A stretch of 64,000 nucleotides of DNA from Paraburkholderia atlantica (lineage in GTDB: Bacteria > Pseudomonadota > Gammaproteobacteria > Burkholderiales > Burkholderiaceae): NCBI RefSeq assembly GCF_009362785.1, contig NZ_WHNQ01000002.1, positions 124,001-188,000 of the forward strand, given 5' to 3'. The position numbers and the translations under genes were made by a program. Below, one piece after another: positions 52,169-61,354 of this stretch. Each line of letters starts with the position of its first letter. Positions within the stretch are counted from its first letter, which is position 1. A model generated the notes under the pieces. The model saw only the letters and a program-made list of their open reading frames with translations, did no database searches and had not been told where the DNA came from.

Positions 52169-52603
52169 TCAGCGATAGACGATCACAGGAATTTTCGTAT
52201 GCGTGAGCACGCGCTGCGTTTCACTGCCGATCAACAGGCTGCCGAGCCCGCGCCGCCCATGCGACGCCATGAAGATCACGTCACAGCCGCCCTGCTCGGC
52301 CGCTTCGATGATGCCGAGATACGGCGCCGGATGCACGCTCGTGCGGCTCTCGACGTGGACGCCGACGCGGTGGGCCGCATGCTCGACTTCGCGCAGATGC
52401 ACGCGGGCTTCGCGCTCGCTGCGTTGCAGGAACTCGCCGGGTGGTTCGACCGCGACATCGGAGAACGGCGAGTACGGATATTGCGGCAGACATGCGTACG
52501 CGGTCACGCGGGCGCCCACGGCCTGCGCGAGATCGATCGCGCCCGCTATCGCCTTGCGTGACAGATCTGAACCATCGGTCGGAACCAGGATGTGCCTGAA
52601 CAT
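52169..52603 (-). CDS. Universal stress protein (UspA family)
   Basis: The 144-residue product is a UspA-fold protein: FRHILVPTDGSDLSRKAI at the N-terminus, ASHGRRGLGSLLIGSETQRVLTH (the G-x2-G-x9-G-S/T nucleotide motif) near the C-terminus, and IPVIVYR at the end. The ATP-binding motif suggests an ATP-binding type of Usp. These proteins help survival in stress and starvation, often through unknown partners. The ATG at 52603 has GGAGG just upstream. It lies on the opposite strand between aceA and the LysR gene. Confidence 0.93.
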   Translation of the reverse strand: MFRHILVPTDGSDLSRKAIAGAIDLAQAVGARVTAYACLPQYPYSPFSDVAVEPPGEFLQRSEREARVHLREVEHAAHRVGVHVESRTSVHPAPYLGIIEAAEQGGCDVIFMASHGRRGLGSLLIGSETQRVLTHTKIPVIVYR

Positions 52604-52730
52604 GATGCCCTCCGTCGCCGGCTGCGCGCAGCACGGCGTCAGCGTCCAACAAAGCCCAGGGTGCAGGCTGCTCGAAGCGATTGTAATGCGTATGAATGCG
52701 GGCAATTGCGTCCGTCTGGGGCTTGGCGCG

Positions 52731-53633
52731 TCAGTCCCAGTAACCGGGTTCGCCGTACGTATGCTTGAGAAAATCAAGAAACAGCCGCACCCGCAGCGGC
52801 AGATGACGGCGTTGTGGAAACACCGCGTGGATGCCGATCGGCGGCGCGGCGAATTCGTCGAGCACCGTGACGAGGCGCCCCGCCGCGAGGTCCGCGCCGA
52901 CCTCCCACCACGAGCGCCACGCGAGTCCGTGTCCGGCGAGACACCATTCGTGCAGCACCGCGCCGTCCGAGCATTCCATCGTGCCGGACACCTTGATCGA
53001 AACGACCTTGCCGTCTTGCTGGAACATCCAGCCGCGCTGCTGGTTCGCGCTCGCGCCGAGCGCGAGACAGTTGTGGCGCGCGAGCTCGGCGAGACTATGC
53101 GGCGCCCCGCGCCGGTTCAGATACGCGGGCGACGCGACACACACGCGGCGGTTTTCGGCAAGCTTCAGCGACACCAGCGACGAATCGGGCAACTCGCCGA
53201 GCCGCACCGCGCAATCGAAACCCTCGTTGACGAGATCGACGAGACGATCGGACAAATCGAGCGTGATCGACACGTCCGGATGCGCGACCGTGAACGCGGG
53301 CACCAGTGGCGCCACGTGCCGCCGCCCGAAGCCGGCCGGCGCCGACAGCCGCAGATGGCCGCTCGCCTTCACGCCGCCGGCCGACACGCTCGCCTCGGCG
53401 TTCTGCATGTCGTGAAGGATGCGCTGGCAGTCTTCGAGAAAGGCGGAGCCTTCGAAGGTCAGCGTGATTTTGCGCGTCGTGCGCACCAGCAGCTTGACGC
53501 CGAGACGCTCCTCGAGCGCGTCGATGCGCCGGCCGATGATCGCGGGCGCGACGCCCTCGGCGAGCGCCGCCGCGGACAGGCTGCCTTTGGCCGCGACAGT
53601 GGCGAAGGTCTCGATCTGCTTGAAACGGTCCAT
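52731..53633 (-). CDS. LysR-family transcriptional regulator
   Basis: The 300-residue product has an N-terminal winged helix-turn-helix (about 1-60, MDRFKQIETFATVAAKGSLSAAA and IIGRRIDALEERLGVKLLVRTTRKI) and a C-terminal periplasmic-binding-like effector domain (about 90-295). It belongs to the large CrgA/AaeR-like group with the GHLRLSAPAGFGRRHVAP motif after the linker. The effector cannot be predicted. It is divergent from the haloacid dehalogenase gene, so this gene is a natural target; control of aceB is possible but not shown. Candidate promoter and operator sequences lie in the 129-base AT-rich gap between them. Confidence 0.9.
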   Translation of the reverse strand: MDRFKQIETFATVAAKGSLSAAALAEGVAPAIIGRRIDALEERLGVKLLVRTTRKITLTFEGSAFLEDCQRILHDMQNAEASVSAGGVKASGHLRLSAPAGFGRRHVAPLVPAFTVAHPDVSITLDLSDRLVDLVNEGFDCAVRLGELPDSSLVSLKLAENRRVCVASPAYLNRRGAPHSLAELARHNCLALGASANQQRGWMFQQDGKVVSIKVSGTMECSDGAVLHEWCLAGHGLAWRSWWEVGADLAAGRLVTVLDEFAAPPIGIHAVFPQRRHLPLRVRLFLDFLKHTYGEPGYWD

Positions 53634-53762
53634 GAAACGGCGCAAAAGTGAGGGTTCCGTGTGAGATTAGGTATATGAAAGTAAAAGATCAAGTGATATT
53701 TAGCCTATTTTTTAGCACCTAAGGTCACCAATACAATCGATCTCGACCTCTGACAGGAGCGC

Positions 53763-54587
53763 ATGGCAATGTCGGCCACAACGACACCTTCACCGCGAGC
53801 AGTGATTTTCGACGCCTACGGCACGTTGTTCGACGTGCATTCGGTGATCGCGGCCGCGGAGCAACTGTTCCCCGGACACGGCGACGCATTGTCCCAGCTG
53901 TGGCGCCAGAAGCAGATCGAATACACGCAGCTGCGCACGCTCGCCGCGCGCACCGACGCGCCCGGCGAACACTACCGCCCGTTCTGGGACATCACGCTCG
54001 ACGCACTGCGCTTCGCCGCGAAAAGACTGCAGCTCACGCTCGGCCGCTCGGCCGAAAAGCGTCTGATGGACGAATACGCGTGCCTGTCAGCGTTTCCCGA
54101 CGCGGTGCCGGTGCTGCGCGCGTTGCGCGAGCCCGCCGCCGCGCCGCGTGCCGGGTTCAGACTCGGGCTCGCGATTCTGTCCAACGGCAATCCGCAAATG
54201 CTCGACATCGCGGTCAAGAGCGCCGGCATGAGCGCCCTGTTCGATCACGTGCTGTCGGTCGACGCCGTGCGCGCGTACAAACCCTCGCCCGCCGCGTATG
54301 CGCTCGGTCCCGATGCGTTCGGCGTGGCCGCGCGCGAGATCGTGTTCGTGTCGTCGAACGGCTGGGACGTCGCGGGTGCGACCTGGTTCGGCTTCACGAC
54401 GTTCTGGCTGAACCGGCAGAACCTGCCCGTCGAAGAGCTTGGCGTGACACCGCACGGCACCGGCGGCGGCATGAACGATCTGCTGGGCTTTCTGCGGACA
54501 CTGTCGACGTCGTCGCGCTCGACCGGCAGCCGCCAAACCAAAACTCAGGGCAGTGGCAGCCGCAAGCGCGCCAGCCCGCGCGTATGA
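53763..54587 (+). CDS. Haloacid dehalogenase, type II
   Basis: The 274-residue product is a HAD-superfamily hydrolase with the nucleophile Asp17 in VIFDAYGTLFDVHSV, the Ser/Asn motif LAILSNGNPQM, the Lys in AYKPSPAAY, and FVSSNGWDVAGATWFGF. Those last features are typical of L-2-haloacid dehalogenases, so the substrate could be an L-2-haloalkanoate; a general hydrolase role is also possible. The ATG at 53763 follows AGGAG; a second ATG at 53769 is spaced better. The last 30 residues are basic and Ser-rich. It ends 75 bases before aceB and may be transcribed with it. Confidence 0.88.
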   Translation: MAMSATTTPSPRAVIFDAYGTLFDVHSVIAAAEQLFPGHGDALSQLWRQKQIEYTQLRTLAARTDAPGEHYRPFWDITLDALRFAAKRLQLTLGRSAEKRLMDEYACLSAFPDAVPVLRALREPAAAPRAGFRLGLAILSNGNPQMLDIAVKSAGMSALFDHVLSVDAVRAYKPSPAAYALGPDAFGVAAREIVFVSSNGWDVAGATWFGFTTFWLNRQNLPVEELGVTPHGTGGGMNDLLGFLRTLSTSSRSTGSRQTKTQGSGSRKRASPRV

Positions 54588-54662
54588 CGCCCTCGCGCTC
54601 GTGCACTCACTTGCTCTTTTCAACCTTCGCATTTTTGCAATCTGACCGACCAAGGAGAAAAC

Positions 54663-56255
54663 ATGGCTAATCCGCTGTCGTTGCCGCAAGGCATGGAGAT
54701 CACCGGCGACATCAAGCCCGGCTTTGAAGCGATCCTCACCCGCGAAGCGCTGGAACTCGTCGCGGCCTTGCATCGTACGTTCGAGCCACGCCGTCAGCAG
54801 TTGCTGCAGGCGCGCGTCGAACGTGCGAAACGGCTCGACGCGGGCGAGCGGCCCGACTTCCTCGCCGCCACGAAGAGCGTGCGCGAAGGCGACTGGAAGA
54901 TCGCGCCGCTGCCGCAGGATCTGCAGTGCCGGCGCGTCGAGATCACCGGGCCGGTCGAGCGCAAGATGATCATCAACGCGCTCAATTCGGGCGCGGACTC
55001 CTACATGACCGACTTCGAGGATTCGAATGCGCCGAGTTGGGACAATCAGATCACCGGTCACGTCAATCTGAAGGACGCGGTACGCCGCACGATTTCTCTC
55101 GAACAGAACGGCAAGTCGTACCGGCTCAACGACAAGACCGCGACGCTGATCGTGCGCCCGCGCGGCTGGCATCTCGACGAGAAGCACGTGAAGGTCGACG
55201 GCGAGCGCGTGTCGGGCGGCATCTTCGATTTCGCGCTGTACATGGTGCATAACGCGAAGGAACTGATCGCGCGCGGATCGGGCCCGTACTTCTATCTGCC
55301 GAAGATGGAGAGCCATCTCGAGGCGCGCCTGTGGAACGACATCTTCATCGCCGCGCAGGAAGCCGTTGGCGTGCCGCGCGGCACGATTCGCGCGACGGTG
55401 CTGATCGAGACGATCGTCGCCGCATTCGAAATGGATGAAATCCTGTACGAGCTGCGCGAGCATAGCTCGGGTTTGAACGCGGGCCGCTGGGACTACATCT
55501 TCTCCGCGATCAAGAAGTTCAAGAGCGACCGCGACTTCTGCCTCGCCGATCGCTCGCAGATCACGATGACCGCGCCGTTCATGCGCGCGTACGCGCTGCT
55601 GTTGCTGAAGACCTGCCATCGCCGCAACGCGCCGGCGATCGGCGGCATGAGCGCGCTGATTCCAATCAAGAACGATGCGGCCGCGAACGACAAGGCAATG
55701 GCCGGCGTGCGCTCGGACAAGGCGCGCGACGCGGGCGATGGCTACGACGGCGGCTGGGTCGCGCATCCGGGTCTCGTGCCGGTCGCGATGGAAGAATTCG
55801 TCAAGGTGCTCGGCGACCGGCCGAATCAGATCGACAAGCAGCGCATCGACGTGCTCGTGACCGCGACCGATCTGCTCGACTTCCGCCCGGAAACGCCGAT
55901 CACCGAAGCGGGCTTGCGCAACAACATCAACGTCGGCATTCACTACCTCGGTTCGTGGCTCGCGGGCAATGGCTGTGTGCCGATTCACAACCTGATGGAA
56001 GACGCGGCCACCGCCGAGATTTCGCGCTCGCAGGTGTGGCAGTGGATCCGCTCGCCGAAGGGCAAGCTCGACGACGGCCGCAAGGTGACGGTCGAACTGG
56101 TGCGTGCGCTCGCGGGGCAGGAACTCGACAAGGTCAAGCAAACGGTGGGCGGAGATACGAAGCCGTATGAACGCGCCGCGCAGATCTTCGAGCAGATGTC
56201 GACCGCGGAGCAGTTCACCGATTTTCTGACGCTGCCGCTTTACGAAGAGATTTGA
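54663..56255 (+). CDS. aceB: Malate synthase A
   Basis: AceB condenses glyoxylate with acetyl-CoA to malate, the second step of the glyoxylate shunt. The 530-residue product has the A-isoform length and motifs: YMTDFEDSNAPSWDN (about 114-128), IVRPRGWHLDEKH with the catalytic Arg, the LNAGRWDYIFSAIKKF Glu/Asp metal site, and the catalytic Asp in NLMEDAATAEISRSQ. AAGGAG lies six bases before the ATG. It is followed by a strong terminator. It follows a haloacid dehalogenase gene rather than aceA. Confidence 0.97.
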   Translation: MANPLSLPQGMEITGDIKPGFEAILTREALELVAALHRTFEPRRQQLLQARVERAKRLDAGERPDFLAATKSVREGDWKIAPLPQDLQCRRVEITGPVERKMIINALNSGADSYMTDFEDSNAPSWDNQITGHVNLKDAVRRTISLEQNGKSYRLNDKTATLIVRPRGWHLDEKHVKVDGERVSGGIFDFALYMVHNAKELIARGSGPYFYLPKMESHLEARLWNDIFIAAQEAVGVPRGTIRATVLIETIVAAFEMDEILYELREHSSGLNAGRWDYIFSAIKKFKSDRDFCLADRSQITMTAPFMRAYALLLLKTCHRRNAPAIGGMSALIPIKNDAAANDKAMAGVRSDKARDAGDGYDGGWVAHPGLVPVAMEEFVKVLGDRPNQIDKQRIDVLVTATDLLDFRPETPITEAGLRNNINVGIHYLGSWLAGNGCVPIHNLMEDAATAEISRSQVWQWIRSPKGKLDDGRKVTVELVRALAGQELDKVKQTVGGDTKPYERAAQIFEQMSTAEQFTDFLTLPLYEEI

Positions 56256-56323
56256 TGGTGTCGATGATGCGGGCTCGGGCGCATTGAACCTGCTCGAGCC
56301 GGTTGATCACATCTATTCGAATG

Positions 56324-56361
56324 ACGGCGCGCCGCGGACGTACGTGGCGCGCCGTTTTTTT
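56324..56361 (+). terminator. Intrinsic terminator after aceB
   Basis: Arms ACGGCGCGCC (56324-56333) and GGCGCGCCGT (56346-56355) are perfectly complementary around a 12-base loop. Seven T (56355-56361) follow. It lies about 70 bases after the aceB stop and 22 bases before the end of the convergent gene. Confidence 0.9.
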
Positions 56362-56382
56362 CGCTCGCCTTGGTGGACCAGC

Positions 56383-56784
56383 TCAGCGCGTGCGCCGATG
56401 TTTGACCCAATCCCCCGAACGAATTTCGGGCAGCCCTTTGACCGCGTTCGGCGCGACCGGATAGAAGCGGCAGTTCACGACGTCGCCGTCTACTTTGACC
56501 ATCACCTCGCGCGCCAGAAAACGATCGTCGACGCCCGGATAAACGGCTTCGATCTCGTCGAGCACCGCGACGAGCGCATCGTCGATTTCGTAGACGTCGC
56601 CGACCACGTCGACGCCCGCTTCGTCGACGACGAGGCCCGGATAGTCGCCAAAATCGAACAGATGGCCGCGCACCGTAGTGCTGCCGAGCAGGCTTGGCGC
56701 GGGCAGGTCGTTGCGCGCGGCGGCTTCGCTGATGTCGTTGGTTTCACCGGCACGCAGCGTGCCGTAGACAAAGACGGTCTGCAT
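56383..56784 (-). CDS. Gamma-glutamylcyclotransferase-like protein (YtfP family)
   Basis: The 133-residue product has the AIG2/GGCT fold: the YGTLRAGETN motif near the N-terminus (residues 7-16) that binds the substrate, a middle strand GHLFDFGDYPGLV, and the Glu in VLDEIEAVYPG that matches the catalytic position of the family. Enzymes of this type make 5-oxoproline from gamma-glutamyl compounds, but YtfP members are not well characterised. It is convergent with aceB across a terminator and divergent from the AraC gene, with which it may share a control region. Confidence 0.88.
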   Translation of the reverse strand: MQTVFVYGTLRAGETNDISEAAARNDLPAPSLLGSTTVRGHLFDFGDYPGLVVDEAGVDVVGDVYEIDDALVAVLDEIEAVYPGVDDRFLAREVMVKVDGDVVNCRFYPVAPNAVKGLPEIRSGDWVKHRRTR

Positions 56785-56966
56785 CGTCGTTGAGTCTCCG
56801 TGGTCAGAGGTGATTGGGTGGCGCGGGGGGCCATCGGGACATTATGCAACGGTGGCCGGTCGGCATCAGCAACCACGCACGATCTACAATGCCTGGAACC
56901 CGCGCCGGTGAATGGCCTCGACCGCGCTTCGCCGTTGCCGGCTCCGTTATCCGAACCGACCTTGCC

Positions 56967-57866
56967 ATGCCCTCGTCCGCCGACTCCAACCCGCTGAGCC
57001 ACGTGCGTTTCGCCGACATACCGCCCGAGTTCGCGCCGAACGACACGCATCCGATCCGCGTGCGCTCGCGGCCCATGCCGGCGGGCTGGCATATCGCGCG
57101 TCATACGCATGCATGGGCGCAGGTCGCGTATGCGTCGCGCGGCGTGCTGCGCGTCGCGACAACGGGCACGACGTGGATGGTGCCGCCATCGCGCGCGATC
57201 TGGTTGCCGCCGCATGTCACGCACGAAGTGGTCGCCGTCGAGGATGCGTTCCTGCGCACGCTGTACATCACCGAGAATACGGTGCCCGCCGGGCTCGATA
57301 CGCCTCGCGTCGTCGAAGTATCGAACCTGTTGCGCGAGGTGATTGCCGCGCTCGATATGCCTGGCCTGTCCGCTGCGCGCGAGCAATTGCTCGGCGCGCT
57401 CGCGCTGGATGAACTGACGCGCTCCGAGCCGTTGCCGCTGTCCGTACCGATGCCCAGCGAAAAGCGCCTGCGCGCGCTGTGCGAGGCCGTGATCGCCGAC
57501 CCGATGCATGGCGAGTCGCTCGAACAGTGGGCATCGACGGTGGGCGCGAGCACGCGCACGATCGCGCGGCTGTTCCGCCAGGAGTTGGGGGTGAGCTTTT
57601 CGCAGTGGCGTCAGCAGGCGATTCTCGCGCGCGCCATTCCATTGTTGAGCCAAGGGCGGCCGCTGTCGCACGTCGCGCAGGAATTGGGCTATCAGAGCCA
57701 GAGCGCCTTCTCTGCAATGTTCCGGCGCGCGTTCGGCGCGAGTCCACGCGCGTTTATCGAACGAGGCGCAGAGCATCGCGCGAGCAACGGCGCGCATGAC
57801 GATGCGCAAGCGGATGATGAAACGGTACAGGACGAAGCCGGCTCGGCTGACGTTGCTGAGCGGTGA
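56967..57866 (+). CDS. AraC-family transcriptional regulator with cupin sensor
   Basis: The 299-residue product has an N-terminal cupin-like domain (about 30-110, RHTHAWAQVAYASRGVLRV with the His pair) and a C-terminal double helix-turn-helix (about 165-265, LEQWASTVGASTRTIARLF and LSHVAQELGYQSQSAFSAMFRRAFG, partly quoted). I chose the ATG at 56967; an upstream ATG at 56814 would add a basic stretch with no similarity and would lie upstream of a TACAAT hexamer (56885-56890) that may be the promoter -10. The effector and targets are unknown; the last 30 residues are acidic and variable. Confidence 0.85.
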   Translation: MPSSADSNPLSHVRFADIPPEFAPNDTHPIRVRSRPMPAGWHIARHTHAWAQVAYASRGVLRVATTGTTWMVPPSRAIWLPPHVTHEVVAVEDAFLRTLYITENTVPAGLDTPRVVEVSNLLREVIAALDMPGLSAAREQLLGALALDELTRSEPLPLSVPMPSEKRLRALCEAVIADPMHGESLEQWASTVGASTRTIARLFRQELGVSFSQWRQQAILARAIPLLSQGRPLSHVAQELGYQSQSAFSAMFRRAFGASPRAFIERGAEHRASNGAHDDAQADDETVQDEAGSADVAER

Positions 57867-57913
57867 ATGACGATCCCTGGCGATGCGCGTCGGCGATCCA
57901 CGCAGACCCGGCC

Positions 57914-58378
57914 TCAAACCCGCCGCGCCAGATGACGGATTGCACCTAGCTGCGCGAGCCGCGGACCGGCGAGCTTATAGCCCTTGCGCTGATAGAGCCG
58001 CGCCGCCGGATTATCGACGAACACGCGCAACTGCAATTCGCGCAGCCCGCGCTCGCGCGCCCATTGATGCGAGATGTCGAGAAGAAACGTACCAGCGCCA
58101 AGCCGCCGATATCCTTCGGCAATCTGCACGTCACGGATATGCAGCGAATCACCTTCCTCGGTGATACGCAGCACGCCCATCGGCACGCCATCCATTTCGA
58201 GAATGAAATTCTCCGATTCGCGCCAACTGCCGAGAAACAGATCGCTGCGCCACACCAGATGATGCCGGCGATAGTAGCCGCCCATGTTGTTGCGGGTCAG
58301 CGCCTCGGCAAACTCGAAATCGTCCATGCTGGCCGTGCGCAGATGAAACGGTGACGGGGCTTCGGTGGGATCGAACAT
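57914..58378 (-). CDS. GNAT family N-acetyltransferase
   Basis: The 154-residue product has the GNAT pattern: MGVLRITEEGDSLHIRDVQIAEGYRRLGAGTFLL (acetyl-CoA-binding Q/R-x-x-G-x-A/G as RRLGAG) and FVDNPAARLYQRKGYKLAG near the C-terminus (quoted in part). The substrate is unknown. I chose the ATG at 58378, since the longer reading adds a Cys/Pro-rich stretch unlike the family. It is convergent with the AraC gene and the first gene on the minus strand after the tRNA cluster, from which it is separated by a terminator. Confidence 0.85.
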   Translation of the reverse strand: MFDPTEAPSPFHLRTASMDDFEFAEALTRNNMGGYYRRHHLVWRSDLFLGSWRESENFILEMDGVPMGVLRITEEGDSLHIRDVQIAEGYRRLGAGTFLLDISHQWARERGLRELQLRVFVDNPAARLYQRKGYKLAGPRLAQLGAIRHLARRV

Positions 58379-58494
58379 GGCAGGACCGCGAGGATGAGTC
58401 GGATCAACGGTAAAACAGGCCGCGCGCGCTGGCAATGGCTGTTTGTCCCGAGCCTTTCGCGAGGCGGCCGGTAACGGACAGCGGAAGCAAATAA

Positions 58495-58526
58495 AAAAAG
58501 CCCACTTCTTGCGAAGTGGGCTTTTT
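58495..58526 (-). terminator. Terminator after tRNA-Asp copy 1
   Basis: Arms AAAAAGCCCACTTC and GAAGTGGGCTTTTT pair perfectly over 14 bases around a TTGC loop. It gives a T-run on both strands. In minus-strand transcription it lies 6 bases after the CCA end of the tRNA and therefore ends the tRNA operon. Confidence 0.92.
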
Positions 58527-58532
58527 CAAATC

Positions 58533-58609
58533 TGGCGGAGCGGACGGGGCTCGAACCCGCGACCCCCGGCGTGACAGGCCGGTATTCTAACCAACTGAAC
58601 TACCGCTCC
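58533..58609 (-). tRNA. tRNA-Asp (GTC), copy 1
   Basis: A 77-base cloverleaf is readable on the minus strand, with a 7-bp acceptor stem GGAGCGG/CCGCTCC, a D arm (GTTCAGTTGGTTAGAAT), an anticodon loop CTGTCAC with GTC, a T arm GGGTTCGAGCCC and an encoded CCA. It lies just after tRNA-Glu copy 1 and before a terminator. It differs from copy 2 at four positions. Confidence 0.96.
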
Positions 58610-58690
58610 AGATTTTGCATCGCAGCCCCTGATGCCATGCTCTCAGGCTGCTGCACCGTTCAAACTTCCAACCGAACGACGCCGATGTTC

Positions 58691-58766
58691 TGGCGTCCCC
58701 TAGGGGATTCGAACCCCTGTACTCACCGTGAAAGGGTGATGTCCTAGGCCTCTAGACGAAGGGGAC
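58691..58766 (-). tRNA. tRNA-Glu (TTC), copy 1
   Basis: A 76-base cloverleaf on the minus strand has the acceptor stem GTCCCCT/AGGGGAC, the anticodon loop CTTTCAC with TTC, the T arm GGGGTTCGAATCCCC and an encoded CCA. It is identical to copy 2. It lies upstream of tRNA-Asp copy 1 with about 80 bases between. Confidence 0.96.
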
Positions 58767-58792
58767 AACGTACTGCTTACACCTTTAATGAA

Positions 58793-58824
58793 AAAGCCCG
58801 TTCAGGTATGTGTGAACGGGCTTT
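58793..58824 (-). terminator. Terminator-like hairpin after tRNA-Asp copy 2
   Basis: Arms AAAGCCCGTTCA (58793-58804) and TGAACGGGCTTT (58813-58824) pair over 12 bases around an eight-base loop. On the minus strand five T follow. It lies 3 bases after the CCA end of the tRNA. Confidence 0.75.
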
Positions 58825-58827
58825 GTC

Positions 58828-58904
58828 TGGCGGAGTGGACGGGACTCGAACCCGCGACCCCCGGCGTGACAGGCCGGTATTCTAACCGACTGAACTACCA
58901 CTCC
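58828..58904 (-). tRNA. tRNA-Asp (GTC), copy 2
   Basis: A 77-base cloverleaf on the minus strand has the acceptor stem GGAGTGG/CCACTCC, the anticodon loop CTGTCAC with GTC, and an encoded CCA. Compared with copy 1 it has a compensated C-G to T-A change in the acceptor stem, one change in the D loop and one at the T stem. It lies after tRNA-Glu copy 2. Confidence 0.96.
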
Positions 58905-58995
58905 AGTCTTTACACCCTGCTTGCGAGCGTCGGTTAATTCTCTGCAAGCTGCAGCCGCTTTACTACTACTCGAATACTAAAGCGACGCTGATGTT

Positions 58996-59071
58996 TGGCG
59001 TCCCCTAGGGGATTCGAACCCCTGTACTCACCGTGAAAGGGTGATGTCCTAGGCCTCTAGACGAAGGGGAC
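58996..59071 (-). tRNA. tRNA-Glu (TTC), copy 2
   Basis: The 76-base sequence is identical to copy 1, with anticodon TTC and an encoded CCA. It lies between tRNA-Ala and tRNA-Asp copy 2, with gltX, whose product charges it, less than 400 bases upstream of it. Confidence 0.96.
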
Positions 59072-59259
59072 AAAATCTTTTCAGATCCGTCTTAATTCGC
59101 TTTCGACTTGAACAACTCGATTTAACTTTTCAGTTAAATCGCCAAGCTGTTTTGTCGTCAACTGCGAAGACCGTTATTTTAACTACGTTTCAGCGATTTG
59201 TGAAGTCTTTTTTTCTACAACTTTCAGACTTCTTAACCACTTTAACTTTTCTGCTGTGT

Positions 59260-59335
<76 letters not shown>

Positions 59336-59454
59336 GCGCACATCAGAGAAACGAGATTCTAGAGGGCGATCTGCGCTTTGTAAATACCCTTTGAGCAATT
59401 ACATGCGAATTTTTTCCAAAGGCATGTGAAACCTCTCACACACGTCGCGGCTGA

Positions 59455-60864
59455 TCAACCGAGCGCTTTTTCGATGCGGCCAACGACGGCTTCGCGACCG
59501 AACAGCATCAGCACGTTATCGATCGACGGCGTATGCGTCGTACCCGCCACCAGCAAACGCACCGGCATCGCGAGCTGCGGCATCTTCAGCTTATGGGCAC
59601 CGAGCGTAGCCTTCAGCGCGGCGGCGATCGCCTCCTTGGTCCACTCGACCGTCTTCAACGCAGCGGCCAGATCAGCGAGCGCGGGACGAACCGCGTCGGT
59701 CACGTGCTGGGCGAGCGACTCGGCATCGGGTGCCGGCGTTCGATAGAACATCGCGGCGTTCTGCGCGATCTCCTTCACGGTCGACGCACGATCCTTCATC
59801 AGGCCCACCACGCCCGTCAAATCCGGACCTTGCGCGAGCGTGGCTTCGTCGATGCCGAGTTCCGCGAAGAACGGTTTCGCCAGTTCGGCGAGTCGCGCAT
59901 TGTCCGCTTCCTTGATGTAGTGCGCGTTGAGCCAGTTCAGCTTGTCATGGTCGTACTGCGCCGGCGACTTGCCGAGGTGCTCGAGATCGAACCACTCGAC
60001 GAACTGCTCGCGCGTGAAAATCTCCGCGTCGCCATGCGACCAGCCGAGGCGCGCCAGATAGTTGACGACCGCTTCCGGCAGATACCCTGCATCGCGGTAA
60101 CCCATCACGCTCATCGCGCCGTGGCGCTTGCTCATCTTCTCGCCCTGCTCGTTCAGCACGGTCGGCAGATGTGCATACACCGGCGGCTGGCCGCCGAGCG
60201 CGCGCAGAATGTTGATCTGCCGCGGCGTGTTGTTGACGTGGTCGTCGCCGCGAATCACGTGAGTGATGCGCATGTCGAGATCGTCGACGACGACGCAGAA
60301 GTTATACGTCGGCGTGCCGTCCGGCCGGGCGATCACGAGATCGTCGAGTTCTTCGTTCGAGATTTCGATGCGGCCTTTCACTGCGTCGTCCCACGCGACC
60401 ACGCCGGTCAGCGGATTACGAAAGCGCAGCACTGGCGTCACGCCCGCGGGCGGCTCCGGTAGCACCTTACCCGGCTCCGGGCGCCACGTGCCGTCGTAGC
60501 GCGGCTTTTCGCCCGCTTCGCGCTGACGCTCGCGCAGCGCATCGAGCTCTTCGGTCGACATGTAGCACGGGTAGACGAGCCCTGCGTCCTGCATCTGCTT
60601 CAGCACTTCGCGGTAGCGGTCCATGCGCTGCATCTGGTAGAACGGGCCTTCGTCGAAATCGAGACCGAGCCATGCCATGCCTTCGAGAATCGCGTCGACG
60701 GACTCGGTCGTGGAGCGCTCGAGGTCGGTGTCCTCGACCCGCAGCACGAAGGTCCCTTTCATCTTGCGCGCGAACGCCCACGGATACAGCGCGGAGCGGA
60801 TGTTGCCCAGGTGGATGAAGCCGGTGGGACTCGGTGCGAAACGGGTACGAACGGAGGTGGTCAT
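59455..60864 (-). CDS. gltX: Glutamate--tRNA ligase
   Basis: GltX charges tRNA-Glu, which feeds both protein synthesis and heme synthesis. The 469-residue product has a class I synthetase fold with the HIGH-type motif HLGN at 18-21 and KMSKR at 243-247, the VEDTDLERS segment, and an anticodon-binding helical domain (about 320-469). No zinc-type Cys cluster is obvious. The upstream region has a good -10 at 60992-60997. It lies in the same direction as the tRNA-Glu genes just downstream. Confidence 0.96.
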   Translation of the reverse strand: MTTSVRTRFAPSPTGFIHLGNIRSALYPWAFARKMKGTFVLRVEDTDLERSTTESVDAILEGMAWLGLDFDEGPFYQMQRMDRYREVLKQMQDAGLVYPCYMSTEELDALRERQREAGEKPRYDGTWRPEPGKVLPEPPAGVTPVLRFRNPLTGVVAWDDAVKGRIEISNEELDDLVIARPDGTPTYNFCVVVDDLDMRITHVIRGDDHVNNTPRQINILRALGGQPPVYAHLPTVLNEQGEKMSKRHGAMSVMGYRDAGYLPEAVVNYLARLGWSHGDAEIFTREQFVEWFDLEHLGKSPAQYDHDKLNWLNAHYIKEADNARLAELAKPFFAELGIDEATLAQGPDLTGVVGLMKDRASTVKEIAQNAAMFYRTPAPDAESLAQHVTDAVRPALADLAAALKTVEWTKEAIAAALKATLGAHKLKMPQLAMPVRLLVAGTTHTPSIDNVLMLFGREAVVGRIEKALG

Positions 60865-61354
60865 TAGCGGTTACTCGGAAAACAGGCGCCGGCGCTCAGG
60901 CGAACATGGCTGCAAGCGCGGCAGCGAAGCGTGCCCATGCTGCGCGCGATGTCGCGCACGGCCACGAGGGAAAAATAGGTGCAAGAGCCGAATTATACCT
61001 TCCGCACGTGGGTTGCCGCCCTCGTCCGACCGGCCTAACGCGCATGGGCGAACGGCATCCGGACACCTGCCTACGCCCCTTCCCACCGTTCACCCAACCC
61101 ATCCGAAAAAGACGCGGCACCAGTTCCGAATACTTCCTCTGCAACGTTTCATTACAGCGGACCGCGCGCGCCGATCGTTTGCATTAAGATGTGCGCGCGC
61201 TGATATAAGGGCTTGCCCCGCACATCGATCCGATAGGAACGGGACACTCTCCAGCGCGCGGAATCGCCGCCGGCGATCCGCCTGGCCTGACCTCAGCCTG
61301 ATCGCGGTACGCGCGACGCCGCCTGCGTCGCCGGCGCCGTTGCTGGAGAACTCG
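60865..61354. other. Divergent intergenic region between gltX and the patatin gene
   Basis: About 490 bases separate two divergent genes. The minus strand has a perfect TATAAT (60992-60997). On the plus strand TTGCAT (61179-61184) and TATAAG (61204-61209) lie 19 bases apart and may serve the patatin gene. No gene was recognised. Confidence 0.5.
60992..60997 (-). promoter_or_regulatory. Probable -10 element of gltX
   Basis: TATAAT on the minus strand lies about 130 bases before the gltX ATG. No good -35 hexamer is found at 16-18 bases, so this is a partial call. Confidence 0.45.

Noticed and set aside
54087..56141. A 684-residue open frame on the minus strand opposite the dehalogenase and aceB
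   Set aside because: It crosses two plus-strand genes with clear motifs and a ribosome binding site between them, so it is a shadow.
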